Counted from the stretch's first letter, positions 1-8,333 are shown. The stretch: 64,000 nucleotides of DNA from CAKSEI01 sp964403505 (GCA_964403505.1 CAYOFP010000001.1:124001-188000); one strand, 5' to 3'. The notes: generated from the letters alone by a model not told the origin. Program-made: numbers and translations.

Positions 1-686
1 TCTGCGAGCGCACGGAGCGTCGGCTCGATGATATTTAACTCGTTATTTACCTCTATCCTTATCGCCTGAAATGTCTTTTTTGCAGGGTGGTGACCGCCTG
101 CCTTTACCTTATTCGGCAATGCGTCCTTTATAATATCGACAAGCTCAGATGTAGTGGAAACGGGCGCCGCAGCTCTCGCCTTCACAATTGCACGGGAGAT
201 CTGAGGAGCATATGACTCCTCACCGTATGTATATAATATTCTCCTGATATCCGCTTCATCATAGCCGTTCACGATGTCGTAGGCTGTCAGGCTCTCGCCA
301 CGATCCATGCGCATATCAAGCGGCGCATCCTGCATATAGGAAAATCCCCGCTCGGCGGTATCGAGCTGAAAAGAAGATACGCCGAGGTCGATTAAAGCGC
401 CATCTATCTTGTCAATACTAAGGCTGTCAAGCACATCACGCACCGAGGAAAAATTCGCGTGGACGAATGTGACCTTGTCCGAAAAAGCAGAAAGCCGTGC
501 CTGCGCCGCCTTAATTGCATCGCTGTCACGGTCAATGGAGATGAGCCGACCTTTTCCGAGTCTTTTCGCAATGGCAAGGGAGTGTCCGCCTCCGCCTGCC
601 GTGCAGTCGACATAGATACCGTCCGGCTTTATTTCAAGTGCCGCAATGCTCTCGCGGAGCATCACAGAGTAATGACTATATTCCAT
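1..686 (-). CDS. rsmH: 16S rRNA (cytosine1402-N4)-methyltransferase RsmH, C-terminus outside window
   Basis: Reading leftwards from the ATG at 686 gives a protein beginning MEYSHYSVMLRESI, followed by the SAM-binding motif VDCTAGGGGHS and later LIDLGVSSFQLD, GFSYMQDAPLDMRM and HPAKKTFQAIRIEVNNEL, all hallmarks of RsmH (MraW). This enzyme methylates N4 of C1402 in 16S rRNA, in the decoding centre. No stop codon is reached before position 1, so only about 228 of the usual 310 residues are present. The start codon overlaps the mraZ stop as TGATG, so the two genes are translationally coupled, the normal dcw-cluster arrangement; ftsL and penicillin-binding protein genes would be expected further left. 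Confidence 0.95.
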   Translation of the reverse strand, partial: MEYSHYSVMLRESIAALEIKPDGIYVDCTAGGGGHSLAIAKRLGKGRLISIDRDSDAIKAAQARLSAFSDKVTFVHANFSSVRDVLDSLSIDKIDGALIDLGVSSFQLDTAERGFSYMQDAPLDMRMDRGESLTAYDIVNGYDEADIRRILYTYGEESYAPQISRAIVKARAAAPVSTTSELVDIIKDALPNKVKAGGHHPAKKTFQAIRIEVNNELNIIEPTLRALA

Positions 687-1105
687 CAAAAACCTAATTC
701 TATCAGCATTTTCTCCATGCTCTCACGGTCGGAGCTTTCCTGCTCTGACTGCCAGATCTGAGATGACCATATCTCGGCCTTCTGTCCTGTTCCTATTATT
801 ATAACACATTTTTCGAGTTTTGCATAGTCTCTTAGCAAAGATGGTATAATTATCCTGCCCTGCGTGTCAATGGTACACTCGACCGCCGAAGAATAAATGA
901 ATCTCTTTAGGTGTCTCGACTGTGTCGCGGGAAGCTTCTCGAGGTTGGATGCGAAGTTTTCCCATTCTACGGAAGAATACACGGTGATACATTCATCAAT
1001 TCCCCGAACGAGCACGACGTCAGAGCCAAGCTTCTCACGAACCTTGGCCGGGATGAATATTCTGTTTTTAGAATCGAGTGTTGCCTCGTAACTTCCCGAA
1101 ATCAT
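686..1105 (-). CDS. mraZ: Transcriptional regulator MraZ
   Basis: 139 residues, normal MraZ length. Two AbrB-like SpoVT half-domains are visible: an N-terminal one with DSKNRIFIPAKVREKLG and a second with IDTQGRIIIPSLLRDYAKL, each carrying the D-x-(K/Q)-x-R-(I)-x-(I/V)-P signature. MraZ forms rings that bind short direct repeats upstream of its own gene and controls the division and cell-wall (dcw) cluster. An AGGAGAG ribosome binding site precedes the ATG at 1105. It is first in the operon and its stop overlaps the rsmH start. Repeats matching its usual operator lie at 1210-1239. Confidence 0.96.
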   Translation of the reverse strand: MISGSYEATLDSKNRIFIPAKVREKLGSDVVLVRGIDECITVYSSVEWENFASNLEKLPATQSRHLKRFIYSSAVECTIDTQGRIIIPSLLRDYAKLEKCVIIIGTGQKAEIWSSQIWQSEQESSDRESMEKMLIELGF

Positions 1106-1209
1106 GCTCTCTCCTGATCGTTTTATATAAATGAATGTCGTTTTTTATCGTATTTACCCTCTCACGAGGGCACAGCCTGTGCAAATGTTCAAAACTCCTG
1201 TGGAAAACT

Positions 1210-1239
1210 CACCACTTTTGTTCCACTTGCCACCACTTT
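1210..1239 (-). promoter_or_regulatory. Candidate MraZ operator, three direct repeats
   Basis: On the minus strand three AAGTGG-type boxes occur at about 10-11 bp intervals (AAAGTGGTGG, CAAGTGGAAC, AAAAGTGGTG). Direct repeats containing GTGG with helical spacing are the known form of MraZ binding sites. They sit just downstream of the -10 box of the mraZ promoter, which fits autorepression. Confidence 0.7.
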
Positions 1240-1245
1240 ATAGAC

Positions 1246-1274
1246 ATTATACACTATCAGGAAATATTTTTCAA
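1246..1274 (-). promoter_or_regulatory. Promoter of mraZ-rsmH
   Basis: On the minus strand TTGAAA (1274-1269), a 17-bp spacer and TATAAT (1251-1246) form a near-consensus housekeeping promoter. The mraZ start is about 140 bp downstream, with the operator repeats in between. Confidence 0.75.
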
Positions 1275-1349
1275 TAGCAAAAAGAAAAAATACCAACGTA
1301 TTATAAAAAGGACCTGTCAACTCGGTCTTTTCGCCTCTAAAATAAGAAA

Positions 1350-1382
1350 ATAAGACGCAGATTTTTACATCAGCGTCTTTTA
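1350..1382 (-). terminator. Intrinsic terminator after the SLH/CHAP-like gene
   Basis: Minus strand: AAGACGC-T-GAT and ATC-T-GCGTCTT pair around a short A-rich loop, followed by a T-rich run (ATTTTCTTATTTT). It lies just past the stop codon at 1395. Confidence 0.7.
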
Positions 1383-1394
1383 TTCTATTCTATA

Positions 1395-4187
1395 TCACAT
1401 AGCCACCGAGGAATATCTCTTCAATATCAGAGCGACTTGCGCACGGGTTGCCGTGCCGCGTGCGTCGAGCATATTGATGTTGCCTATCTTGTTACCCGAG
1501 ATAAGTCCTGCACCAATCGCCCATTTTATCGCGCTCTCGGCATAGCCTGACACTCTATTTCCGTCGGGAAATGCGGTAAGCTCTGCCGTAGCGGTTACAT
1601 TATGTTTTTTAAGTGCGGCATATCTGTATAGAATTGCGGAAAGCTGCTCGCGTGTGATGCTTTCATTTGGGGCAAAGATCGTATCTGTTTTACCGTATAC
1701 AACGCCGCTTGCTTGAGCCCACATAACCGCTTCTGCAAACCAATCGTTCTTCTTTACGTCCGTAAATACGCTCTCTTTACCTTCAAGACAGGGTCTGTTC
1801 TCAAGATTATAGAGAACCTCGACGAGCATTGCACGGGTCATAGCCATATCGGGCGCAAATCGATTTTTAGATACGCCGCTGAACAATCCATTATCCACAG
1901 CATATTGCACCGCATCAACATACCATGCACCGCATTTTACATCAGTGAATATATTATCCACAGAATTTACCGGGATCTCCGTCACATCGTTTTTCGCGTC
2001 ACAATGCGTACAGTGGCGAGACTTATATCCCACACTTGTTGCAGTTGCAGGCATATCGATCGTCCACTCGGTCGAGTAGTTGTGTCCTAATGCATTGATT
2101 ACCCGCTGTTCGGTCTGCTCGCACATAGTGCAGACGCGCTGTTGCGTACCCGACTTCGTACAGGTTGCCGGAATCAGCGTTGTCCAATTACCAAAAGTAT
2201 GTGTATGTGTGTTTATAGTACTCCAATGAGCGTAAAGTCTCAGGTTTCCGTCAACTACCGGAGTGGACTGCGTCACCAATTCTCCTCCGCTTGCCGCCGT
2301 GTACCAGCCATCGAACCGATAACCGTCGCGAACAGGCGTAGAAAGATTGCGATAGGTATCGCCACGGGTAGAAGTGAACGCTGTACTATCACCGATTTCC
2401 GGCACAAACTCCGTAGCGGCAGTTCCCTCTTCCAACTGCATCTCTGACATCCAAACCGTGCCCACACGATCAAAATACGGGTGGATATAATTTCCGCACA
2501 CGACAGTTTTATTCATCGGAACCGTATAAAATGCCCAATCCGTTGTCAGCGTGACAGATACCACATCGGAAGCAGACTGATAACCCCAGCGGAAATACAT
2601 TTTCGTTCCGTTCACAGAAGCCTTTCCCCAAAAGCTGAGCGTCATATCATTATTGTCGCAGCAACCGCCGTCATAGATCTGACTGGTCTGGGTCTGGGTA
2701 CAAAAAGCTAAATCATGATCAGAACTGCCGGCAGCCGTACCTACAATTTTCAGAGTATTATATTTCGCCACATGCTTTACGCTGCTGTCTGCGGAAAGCG
2801 TATAGATATTTTTATCTCTGCTACTATAAGTCCAAGTGTTCAACCCGTTGATAAAAGCGCTGTCATAGAAATAATTCTTTCCGCTGTAATTGTCATAACA
2901 GAAGTTGTTATATGTCGCAGTACCGGGCATGGTAAAGCTTTTTCTCGGACTGGTGCAGGTCTTTCCGTCTACTGTCGCCCAGAACTCAAATTGATAGGTG
3001 TATCCCGGTAACAATGTCAGTTTCATGGCACTGCTTACAGTATACCACATCTCAACATAAGTGAGATTAGCATAAGTGCCTGAAGGAGTCGTCTGTGTAG
3101 ATGCCAACTGTGCGCCGTATGCGTTGTAAATCCTCGCACCGTAAGCATTCAGGCTTGTGCCGGAATCCTTATTAAGCTTCTGTGCGATAACCGCATCCGT
3201 ACTGCCGACATTCATTCTCGAAGGCAGATCCGAGAAATAGCAGGAACTCGTAGTGACAGAATCCACATATTTGTAGTGGTAGCCGCATATCATATCTCTA
3301 TATTCTTTTGTATCGTTTTTATAGATCTTACCGTCTTTGATCGACCAGCCGTTGGTTGTAATACGGACTTTTTTGTCATAACTGCCCTCTGCAGTGTACA
3401 AAGTATTTCCCGTACGTTTCAATACAATAAACCAATGGCCGCTTATCTGGATAATATCGCCGGTCGCTATATTGTTTGCACCGGTGAACTTCGTAAAGTC
3501 AGATGTATTCCATGCAAGACTTTTCGAACCGTAAACATATGCCGCAAAGTCTGCTGCATATGCACAACATCCCGAACTGCTGTAGGTTGATAATTTCGGC
3601 TTAATAGCGCCCCATGAAATCCCGTTTTTCCAACGAGAGTCTTTTAAGAACTCATCAACCTTCGTCTCGTATGCACTGGTAAATTTATAATGGTAGCCGT
3701 ATACCATAGCTCTATATTCTTTTGTATCGTTTTTGTAGATCTTACCGTCTTTGATCGACCAGCCGACATTTGTAACACGGACTTTATTGTCATAACTGCC
3801 TTCTGCGGTGTCCAAGGTATTTCCCGTGCGTCGCAGCACAACAAACCAATGGCCGCTGATCTGAATAATGTCGCCGGTCTTTATATCATTTGCATCTGTA
3901 AACTTCGTAAAGTCAGATGTATTCCATACAAGACTTTTAGAACCGTAAACATATGCCGCAAAGTCCGCCGCAAAGGCACAGCACCCCGAACTGCTGTAAG
4001 TTGACAATTTCGGACTTATAGCGCCCCACGAAGTTCCGTTTTTCCAACGAGAATCTTTTATAAATTCCAAAACTTTCGTCTCGTATGCATTTAAAGAAAT
4101 CACGGCATTCACATTTTCCTTCAAAGCAGGAAAGAGACACAGGATCATGCAAACGAGCAATATAACGGAAATCAAACGTTTTTTCAT
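1395..4187 (-). CDS. Secreted SLH-domain protein with two tandem CHAP/NlpC-like domains
   Basis: 930 residues. A signal peptide (MKKRLISVILLVCMILCLFP) is followed by two near-identical repeats of about 135 residues (roughly 33-168 and 173-308). Each has a SSGCCA(F/Y)AADFAAYVYG segment and a GDIIQISGHWF segment, which look like the Cys and His sites of a CHAP or NlpC/P60-type amidase fold. Then come a beta-rich part, a carbohydrate-binding-like region ending LEEGTAATEFVPE, one Flg_new/InlB_B repeat (GYRFDGWYTAASGGELV), a region with paired CxxC motifs (HTHTFGNW, CTMC, CTHC), and three SLH domains (FTDVKCGAWYVDAVQYAVDN, FTDVKKNDWFAEAVMWAQ, and AESAIKWAIGAGLISG). SLH domains bind wall polymer, so the protein probably sits on the cell surface and may cut peptidoglycan or peptides. 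The function is inferred from the fold only. Confidence 0.8.
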   Translation of the reverse strand: MKKRLISVILLVCMILCLFPALKENVNAVISLNAYETKVLEFIKDSRWKNGTSWGAISPKLSTYSSSGCCAFAADFAAYVYGSKSLVWNTSDFTKFTDANDIKTGDIIQISGHWFVVLRRTGNTLDTAEGSYDNKVRVTNVGWSIKDGKIYKNDTKEYRAMVYGYHYKFTSAYETKVDEFLKDSRWKNGISWGAIKPKLSTYSSSGCCAYAADFAAYVYGSKSLAWNTSDFTKFTGANNIATGDIIQISGHWFIVLKRTGNTLYTAEGSYDKKVRITTNGWSIKDGKIYKNDTKEYRDMICGYHYKYVDSVTTSSCYFSDLPSRMNVGSTDAVIAQKLNKDSGTSLNAYGARIYNAYGAQLASTQTTPSGTYANLTYVEMWYTVSSAMKLTLLPGYTYQFEFWATVDGKTCTSPRKSFTMPGTATYNNFCYDNYSGKNYFYDSAFINGLNTWTYSSRDKNIYTLSADSSVKHVAKYNTLKIVGTAAGSSDHDLAFCTQTQTSQIYDGGCCDNNDMTLSFWGKASVNGTKMYFRWGYQSASDVVSVTLTTDWAFYTVPMNKTVVCGNYIHPYFDRVGTVWMSEMQLEEGTAATEFVPEIGDSTAFTSTRGDTYRNLSTPVRDGYRFDGWYTAASGGELVTQSTPVVDGNLRLYAHWSTINTHTHTFGNWTTLIPATCTKSGTQQRVCTMCEQTEQRVINALGHNYSTEWTIDMPATATSVGYKSRHCTHCDAKNDVTEIPVNSVDNIFTDVKCGAWYVDAVQYAVDNGLFSGVSKNRFAPDMAMTRAMLVEVLYNLENRPCLEGKESVFTDVKKNDWFAEAVMWAQASGVVYGKTDTIFAPNESITREQLSAILYRYAALKKHNVTATAELTAFPDGNRVSGYAESAIKWAIGAGLISGNKIGNINMLDARGTATRAQVALILKRYSSVAM

Positions 4188-4235
4188 AATATAGCTTCAA
4201 CCTCATCTAAGTTTTTCACATTGCAACTTGTCAAT

Positions 4236-4970
4236 TTATTTATACTCAGGAATATCAAAACCGGTTGTTTTTATCGAGGTTACTGTCATAATATCCGAAC
4301 CGTCCGAATCGGTCATTTTCACAAAAATACCGGTTTGCTTATCAACGCAGATGGTTCCGATCACCTCGTCTTCGGCATATAGTTCATATTTGTACGCTTC
4401 ACCTGTAAGTGTAATTTTTACGTCTTCACACTTTTTATATTTTATGTCAGAGCTTGCTTCTACGAACCCATAACCTACAAGCTGTAAAAGGTTTTGCAGT
4501 GATTCAACTTCGCCTTCCAAGGTTTCGGCAGAGGATTCCTTATCTTGCGTAAATTTTTCTGCAAAAACATCCTTTGTATATTTCACCACATCGCCGTTGC
4601 CACTTAATTCGTAAACATTCTCGTGTAGTTTCAGCACGCCGTCAGAGATATACAAAATACCCGGATTTCCCTTATCTTTTAAAGCAATCTCCATTGTTTT
4701 AACACCCGATTCATTCTCTGAATCAGGATATATTACACTAATATAAAACTCCTCAAGTTCAACTATTTTTTCAGGCTTGTCCAGCATTGTGCCGACAGTT
4801 ACTTCTATGGGCTCCTGCGTTGTATTCGGGGAAGATGAAGGTGTATCGGACTGTGACTGACTATTGTCCGTACCTTTACTGTCAGACAGATCGTTTCCGG
4901 AACAAGCCGCCAAAACAAAGCACGAGATCAAGCAAAGTACTGCGGTAATAATTTTAAAGTTTTGTTTCAT
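4236..4970 (-). CDS. Putative lipoprotein, unknown function
   Basis: The ATG at 4970 (MKQNFKIITAVLCL) was chosen over an in-frame ATG 6 codons upstream because AAAGGAAT lies at the right distance from it. The signal peptide ends in a lipobox LAAC, so the protein should be lipid-anchored outside the membrane. A Ser/Asp/Gln-rich linker follows, then about 200 residues of alternating beta strands. The pattern (ISVIYPDSENESGVKTMEIA; VDKQTGIFVKMTDSDG near the C-terminus) resembles lipoproteins of the LolA/LppX-like beta-barrel type, but I cannot assign a family. It lies between the SLH/CHAP-like gene and a zinc-ribbon membrane protein, all on the minus strand. Confidence 0.7.
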   Translation of the reverse strand: MKQNFKIITAVLCLISCFVLAACSGNDLSDSKGTDNSQSQSDTPSSSPNTTQEPIEVTVGTMLDKPEKIVELEEFYISVIYPDSENESGVKTMEIALKDKGNPGILYISDGVLKLHENVYELSGNGDVVKYTKDVFAEKFTQDKESSAETLEGEVESLQNLLQLVGYGFVEASSDIKYKKCEDVKITLTGEAYKYELYAEDEVIGTICVDKQTGIFVKMTDSDGSDIMTVTSIKTTGFDIPEYK

Positions 4971-5001
4971 AATTCGTATTCCTTTCATTGTTTATTAAAT
5001 T

Positions 5002-5673
5002 TTATAAATACTTCTCCGCTTCATTTGCGACAGCGTCCATCTGACTGTATATTTCCGCAATTTTGGGCGCTGTCTCTTTTTTTGCTCTCTTTTCCGCAAT
5101 TTTATACGCAATTATATACGACGGTACCCACAAGGAGACATATCCTATCAGTAATTCAAAAATAAACAACCATCCAAAAACAGTTCCGGTAACAATCTTC
5201 GCTGAAATCAAAAAAGCAACAATAAACGGTACAATAATCCAAAAATAGAACTTTTTACTTCTCTTTTCGACGGAAACTTCAAGTTGCTCTATCTCCTGCG
5301 CAAGAGCTGTAAAACGGTCATATTTTTCCTTTAATATGTCATAGTTCGGCATATTTTTATCGCGCTCGAACACTAATTTTATATAGTGCTCTTTTTCCGT
5401 GATAGAATTAACATATCCGTTTCCGTTTCGCATGTTCCCGTATACGGATGTCTGCGATGTGTTGATTTCCTGACTGCTTTTAAGCGACCATCCCATTTTT
5501 TGATGCATATTAATGGTCGTTTGCTCCCGCTCGGGCTTTTCCGTGAAAGTTATACTTTCTATTATCGGCGATTTGTGTGAGTTGACCGCACCTCCGGTGC
5601 CGAGATTGTCGCCGCAATTCGGGCAGAATGTGCTTTCGCCGGGAAACTCCCTCCCGCATTTTGAACAAAACAT
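5002..5673 (-). CDS. Zinc-ribbon membrane protein
   Basis: The start at 5673 (MFCSKCGREFPG) follows AAGGAAAGGATG. The protein has 223 residues. The N-terminus is a double-zinc-ribbon type CSKCG...CPNCG motif. The middle is polar. After a short coiled-coil-like stretch (ALAQEIEQLEVSVEKR) come two adjacent hydrophobic segments (FYFWIIVPFIVAFLISAKIV and GWLFIFELLIGYVSLWVPSY) and a charged C-terminal helix. The zinc ribbon would face the cytoplasm. Such proteins are common in Clostridia and their role is unknown. The neighbours upstream are the TPR/NPCBM-like lipoprotein fragments. Confidence 0.75.
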   Translation of the reverse strand: MFCSKCGREFPGESTFCPNCGDNLGTGGAVNSHKSPIIESITFTEKPEREQTTINMHQKMGWSLKSSQEINTSQTSVYGNMRNGNGYVNSITEKEHYIKLVFERDKNMPNYDILKEKYDRFTALAQEIEQLEVSVEKRSKKFYFWIIVPFIVAFLISAKIVTGTVFGWLFIFELLIGYVSLWVPSYIIAYKIAEKRAKKETAPKIAEIYSQMDAVANEAEKYL

Positions 5674-5705
5674 GATTTTTACATCCTTTCCTTGCTTTTT
5701 AATAT

Positions 5706-6566
5706 TTATTTTACAGTTTTTTGCAGCACGCAATCGCCTACCGCAACACCTTTTTGACACTCGATTTTGAGCATTTGTACGCCAGTTACATCCAACTCGA
5801 TCTCATAAGGGAATACAGATTGTTTTATCTGCTTATCGGCATACAAACTAACAGCTTTGTCATCATCACCGCCGGAGAAATCATTTATAGAAACGCCGCT
5901 GTAATAATCGCTTCCGGGAGAAAGCCCGAAAATCGTTAAATTAAATCTATTATATTTGCTGTCTAATAAATAAACTGCATATGCATCTCCGTAGCTTGAA
6001 TAAAAAACCGTATGATGATTATTCCCTTTTGCATCCTTGTGGTTTTCTGTTGCTACCATATGACGCTTGTCATATTCTTTTAAATCGCTGAGTTTCACCG
6101 GAGCAAATGAATTATAATACTCTCTCTTTTCAGCCAAGAACTGATCTTCCGGGAAATATTGCAGTCCGGACTGAATGATCTTTAGCGCATCCTCATATTT
6201 CGTATAATCTGAGAACACCTTTTCTGCATCTGCGATAAGATTTGAAATATATTCTTTCTCGCATGTTTTGACTTTGGCCGCTAAATCTACATCATCAGGA
6301 AGTATAGCTACGCCCGTTTTAAGTATTTCTATCGCCTTTATCCAGTCTTTCTTTGATGTGCTGTCTTTGACTTCGTTCAGTACTTGCTCTTTGTATTTTT
6401 GAATTGCTGTGGTCTTCTTTTCTTCAGCATCATTGCAGTCGGCGTCCTTCGGCAATACCTTTGAAAGCTCGGCGATCGCATCAGCGTAGTTTCCCGATTC
6501 AAAAAGAGAGATCCCACTTTTGTATGCGATCTTGGAATTGAATGCGTCGTCTATTTCACCAATCAT
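5706..6566 (-). CDS. TPR plus NPCBM-like domain, downstream part of a frameshifted lipoprotein
   Basis: 286 residues if started at the ATG at 6566, but the same frame is open further upstream to the slippery site at 6608-6614, reading KVCSSTDCIPSNYDAMIGEI. The N-terminal half has helical TPR-like repeats (SGISLFESGNYADAIAELSK; KKDWIKAIEILKTGVAILP; KYEDALKIIQSGLQYFPED). The C-terminal about 120 residues resemble an NPCBM-type beta sandwich (VSLYADKQIKQS, then PYEIELDVTGVQMLKIE). It has no signal peptide or convincing ribosome binding site of its own, whereas the overlapping upstream frame has both. The pair therefore looks like one 405-residue lipoprotein joined by a -1 shift. It could also be a mutated gene or a translationally coupled pair (ATGA overlap at 6563-6566). 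Confidence 0.7.
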   Translation of the reverse strand: MIGEIDDAFNSKIAYKSGISLFESGNYADAIAELSKVLPKDADCNDAEEKKTTAIQKYKEQVLNEVKDSTSKKDWIKAIEILKTGVAILPDDVDLAAKVKTCEKEYISNLIADAEKVFSDYTKYEDALKIIQSGLQYFPEDQFLAEKREYYNSFAPVKLSDLKEYDKRHMVATENHKDAKGNNHHTVFYSSYGDAYAVYLLDSKYNRFNLTIFGLSPGSDYYSGVSINDFSGGDDDKAVSLYADKQIKQSVFPYEIELDVTGVQMLKIECQKGVAVGDCVLQKTVK

Positions 6567-6922
6567 AGCGTCATAGTTACTCGGAATGCAATCTGTCGAT
6601 GAACATACTTTTTTACCGTATTTTCCTTAGCCTCTGCCACCGAGTTGTCAAGTTCTCCCGAAAGTATTCCTGACTTGATTTCGGACAAATAAGCTGCGAT
6701 GCAATTTGATGCTTCAATTTCCAGTTCGCTGTTTCCGGAAATTTCAGAATTGTACAAAGCAATAGCGTCTGTATATTCATTGTCAAGAATATGTGTGGCA
6801 AATTTTTTCACCTGCGAACTGGTTGCTTCGAAAGAATTGTCCAGTGAGAGCTTTGATTTGCATGATGTCATGCTTACAATTAATATAATTGCCAATATTG
6901 CCGCTCCGAAATTTTTAATCAT
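6563..6922 (-). CDS. Lipoprotein N-terminal part, ends at -1 frameshift site
   Basis: The start at 6922 (MIKNFGAAILAIILIVSMTS) has a strong GGAGGAACACAT leader. The lipobox is SMTSC. The 119-residue zero-frame product has TPR-like helical sequence (KKFATHILDNEYTDAIALYN) and ends with an unrelated-looking tail YVHRQIAFRVTMTL. If ribosomes slip -1 at the A AAA AAG heptamer, the tail is replaced by the downstream 300 residues. It is an independent short lipoprotein, half of a programmed-frameshift gene, or half of a pseudogene; the last two fit the protein sequence better. Confidence 0.65.
   Translation of the reverse strand: MIKNFGAAILAIILIVSMTSCKSKLSLDNSFEATSSQVKKFATHILDNEYTDAIALYNSEISGNSELEIEASNCIAAYLSEIKSGILSGELDNSVAEAKENTVKKYVHRQIAFRVTMTL
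6608..6628 (-). promoter_or_regulatory. Candidate -1 programmed frameshift site with upstream SD-like element
   Basis: In the zero frame the minus strand reads GTA AAA AAG, so the heptamer A AAA AAG (6614-6608) is in the exact register used by dnaX and by many insertion sequences. An SD-like AAGGA ends 9 nt upstream (6628-6624); the stimulatory SD in dnaX is about 10 nt upstream. No stop occurs in the -1 frame between here and the long downstream frame. No obvious downstream stem-loop was found. Confidence 0.5.
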
Positions 6923-7087
6923 ATGTGTTCCTCCTGTTTTCTGTTTGCTATCTTGACCACTTTCAAAAAGCAAACCTTTAGAGAATAAGATATTTTTAAG
7001 AGAATTTTCGACAAATCTATAAAAAATACCCAAAAATATTAATATTTCTCTTGACTTTCTCAGATTTTTATGGTATCTTACAACAGT

Positions 7088-7129
7088 AATAAGCACTCTC
7101 AAAAGGTTTACTTTTTGAGAGTGCTTATT
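7088..7129. repeat. Long perfect hairpin upstream of the lipoprotein gene
   Basis: AATAAGCACTCTCAAAA and its exact complement form a 17-bp stem with an 8-nt loop. It may be a second terminator behind coaD or a leader structure of the gene at 6922. The run of T after the + strand arm is short. Confidence 0.6.
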
Positions 7130-7202
7130 TATCATCCGGCGGTTAAAGTTTTTTGCGAAAACCATTGAAAAATATAGCAAAATACAATTCCTAATAATAG
7201 CA

Positions 7203-7238
7203 AAACGCTGATACTTATTCAACTAAGAATCAGCGTTT
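7203..7238. terminator. Hairpin terminator behind coaD
   Basis: AAACGCTGAT (7203-7212) pairs with ATCAGCGTTT (7229-7238). The + side runs into TTATATTTTTATTTT and the minus side into TTTTGCTATTATT, so it could stop transcription in either direction. It lies about 65 bp past the coaD stop codon. Confidence 0.6.
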
Positions 7239-7303
7239 TATATTTTTATTTTCAGGGGCCGTAAGCTGACTGCGAGAACCGACGGCTTTTAAATCACGTC
7301 AGC

Positions 7304-7789
7304 TTAAATACCTGTGTTTATCTTTCTCTCAATGTATTCGGCAACAGGCGCAGCTACATCGTCGGCAATGCTCTCGCCGCGCTTCAGTTTTTCACGCACA
7401 GCGCCCGAGCTCAGGCCCGAGAGCTCCTCGTCGGCAGGCAAAAACAGTGTCGTTATTTCGGGTGCATACCTGCGGTTATTATTTGCCATTATCATCTCGT
7501 ATTCCACGTCGGACACGCCCCTCACACCGCGCACGAGAATGCTGATACCGTGCTTGCGTGCATAGTCCACCGTCATGCCCTCATATGCGTCGACCGTTAC
7601 ATTATCGAGGTCGGCAAAGGCGAGACGGAGCATATCCTTTCTTTCATCGAGAGAAAAACGGCAGGTCTTTTCGGCATTGATAAAAACCACCGCATACACC
7701 TCATCAAAAAGTGCGGCACACTTCCGCACAAGCGCGGCATGGCCGTTTGTTATCGGGTCATAGCTCCCGGCAAGCAAAACCTTACTCAT
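7304..7789 (-). CDS. coaD: Phosphopantetheine adenylyltransferase
   Basis: 161 residues, the normal length. The start at 7789 (MSKVLLAGSYDPITNGH) has a GGAGGGAG site; a longer frame upstream lies inside rsmD and lacks one. The T/HxGH-type nucleotidyltransferase motif is GSYDPITNGH. The Arg-rich pantetheine pocket segment ILVRGVRGVSDVEYE and the C-terminal LSGLSSGAVREKLKRG are also clear. It transfers AMP from ATP to 4'-phosphopantetheine, the penultimate step of coenzyme A synthesis. It overlaps the end of rsmD by 8 bp, the usual Firmicutes rsmD-coaD pairing. Confidence 0.96.
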   Translation of the reverse strand: MSKVLLAGSYDPITNGHAALVRKCAALFDEVYAVVFINAEKTCRFSLDERKDMLRLAFADLDNVTVDAYEGMTVDYARKHGISILVRGVRGVSDVEYEMIMANNNRRYAPEITTLFLPADEELSGLSSGAVREKLKRGESIADDVAAPVAEYIERKINTGI

Positions 7790-8333
7790 TTTCTCCCTCC
7801 TTTTCAAGAAAAGATAAATAGATCCTCCCGTATTTTCCGTGCTTACGCAGGATAAAGCCCTCTGCCTCATACGGCGCTTCCCTCTCGTCCTCGCACACAA
7901 TCATACCGCCCTCGGCTATCAGTTCTTTTTGTATGATAGACGACAGCGCACGGTCAATCAGACGTGCGGCATACGGCGGATCGAGAAATATAATATCAAA
8001 TTTCTGTCCTGCGAGGCGGTCGAGTGCCACCATATAATCGCACTGCAGAACGAGCGCACCCGACAGATGTGTTTTCTCAATGTTTTTGCGTATGATCTTT
8101 ACCGCCTCTGCCGAATTATCACACATCACAGCGCTTACAGCACCGCGGGAGAGTGCCTCGAGCGCAAGCTGTCCGCTGCCTGAAAAAAGATCGAGCACCT
8201 TTTTCCCCGAAAGCTCAAACTGCAATGTATTGAAAAGCGCTTCCTTTGCCCGCTCGGCAGTAGGTCTGGTCGCAAGCCCCTCGAGCGTTTCGAGGCGCAC
8301 TCCCCTTGCCTTTCCCGTAATTATTCTCATCAT
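7782..8333 (-). CDS. rsmD: 16S rRNA (guanine966-N2)-methyltransferase RsmD
   Basis: About 183 residues. It begins MRIITGKARG, typical of RsmD, followed by RPTAERAKEALFNTLQ, the SAM motif VLDLFSGSGQLALEALSRGA and the catalytic FLDPPYA. It methylates N2 of G966 in 16S rRNA. Three consecutive possible starts exist (GTG 8336, ATG 8333, ATG 8330); GGAG 7 nt upstream favours 8333. The start overlaps the uvrC stop (TGATG). Confidence 0.95.
   Translation of the reverse strand: MMRIITGKARGVRLETLEGLATRPTAERAKEALFNTLQFELSGKKVLDLFSGSGQLALEALSRGAVSAVMCDNSAEAVKIIRKNIEKTHLSGALVLQCDYMVALDRLAGQKFDIIFLDPPYAARLIDRALSSIIQKELIAEGGMIVCEDEREAPYEAEGFILRKHGKYGRIYLSFLEKEGENE

Noticed and set aside
1713..3844. Several open frames on the strand opposite the SLH/CHAP-like gene
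   Set aside because: They lack ribosome binding sites and recur at the same offset in both domain repeats, as expected for shadows of the real gene.
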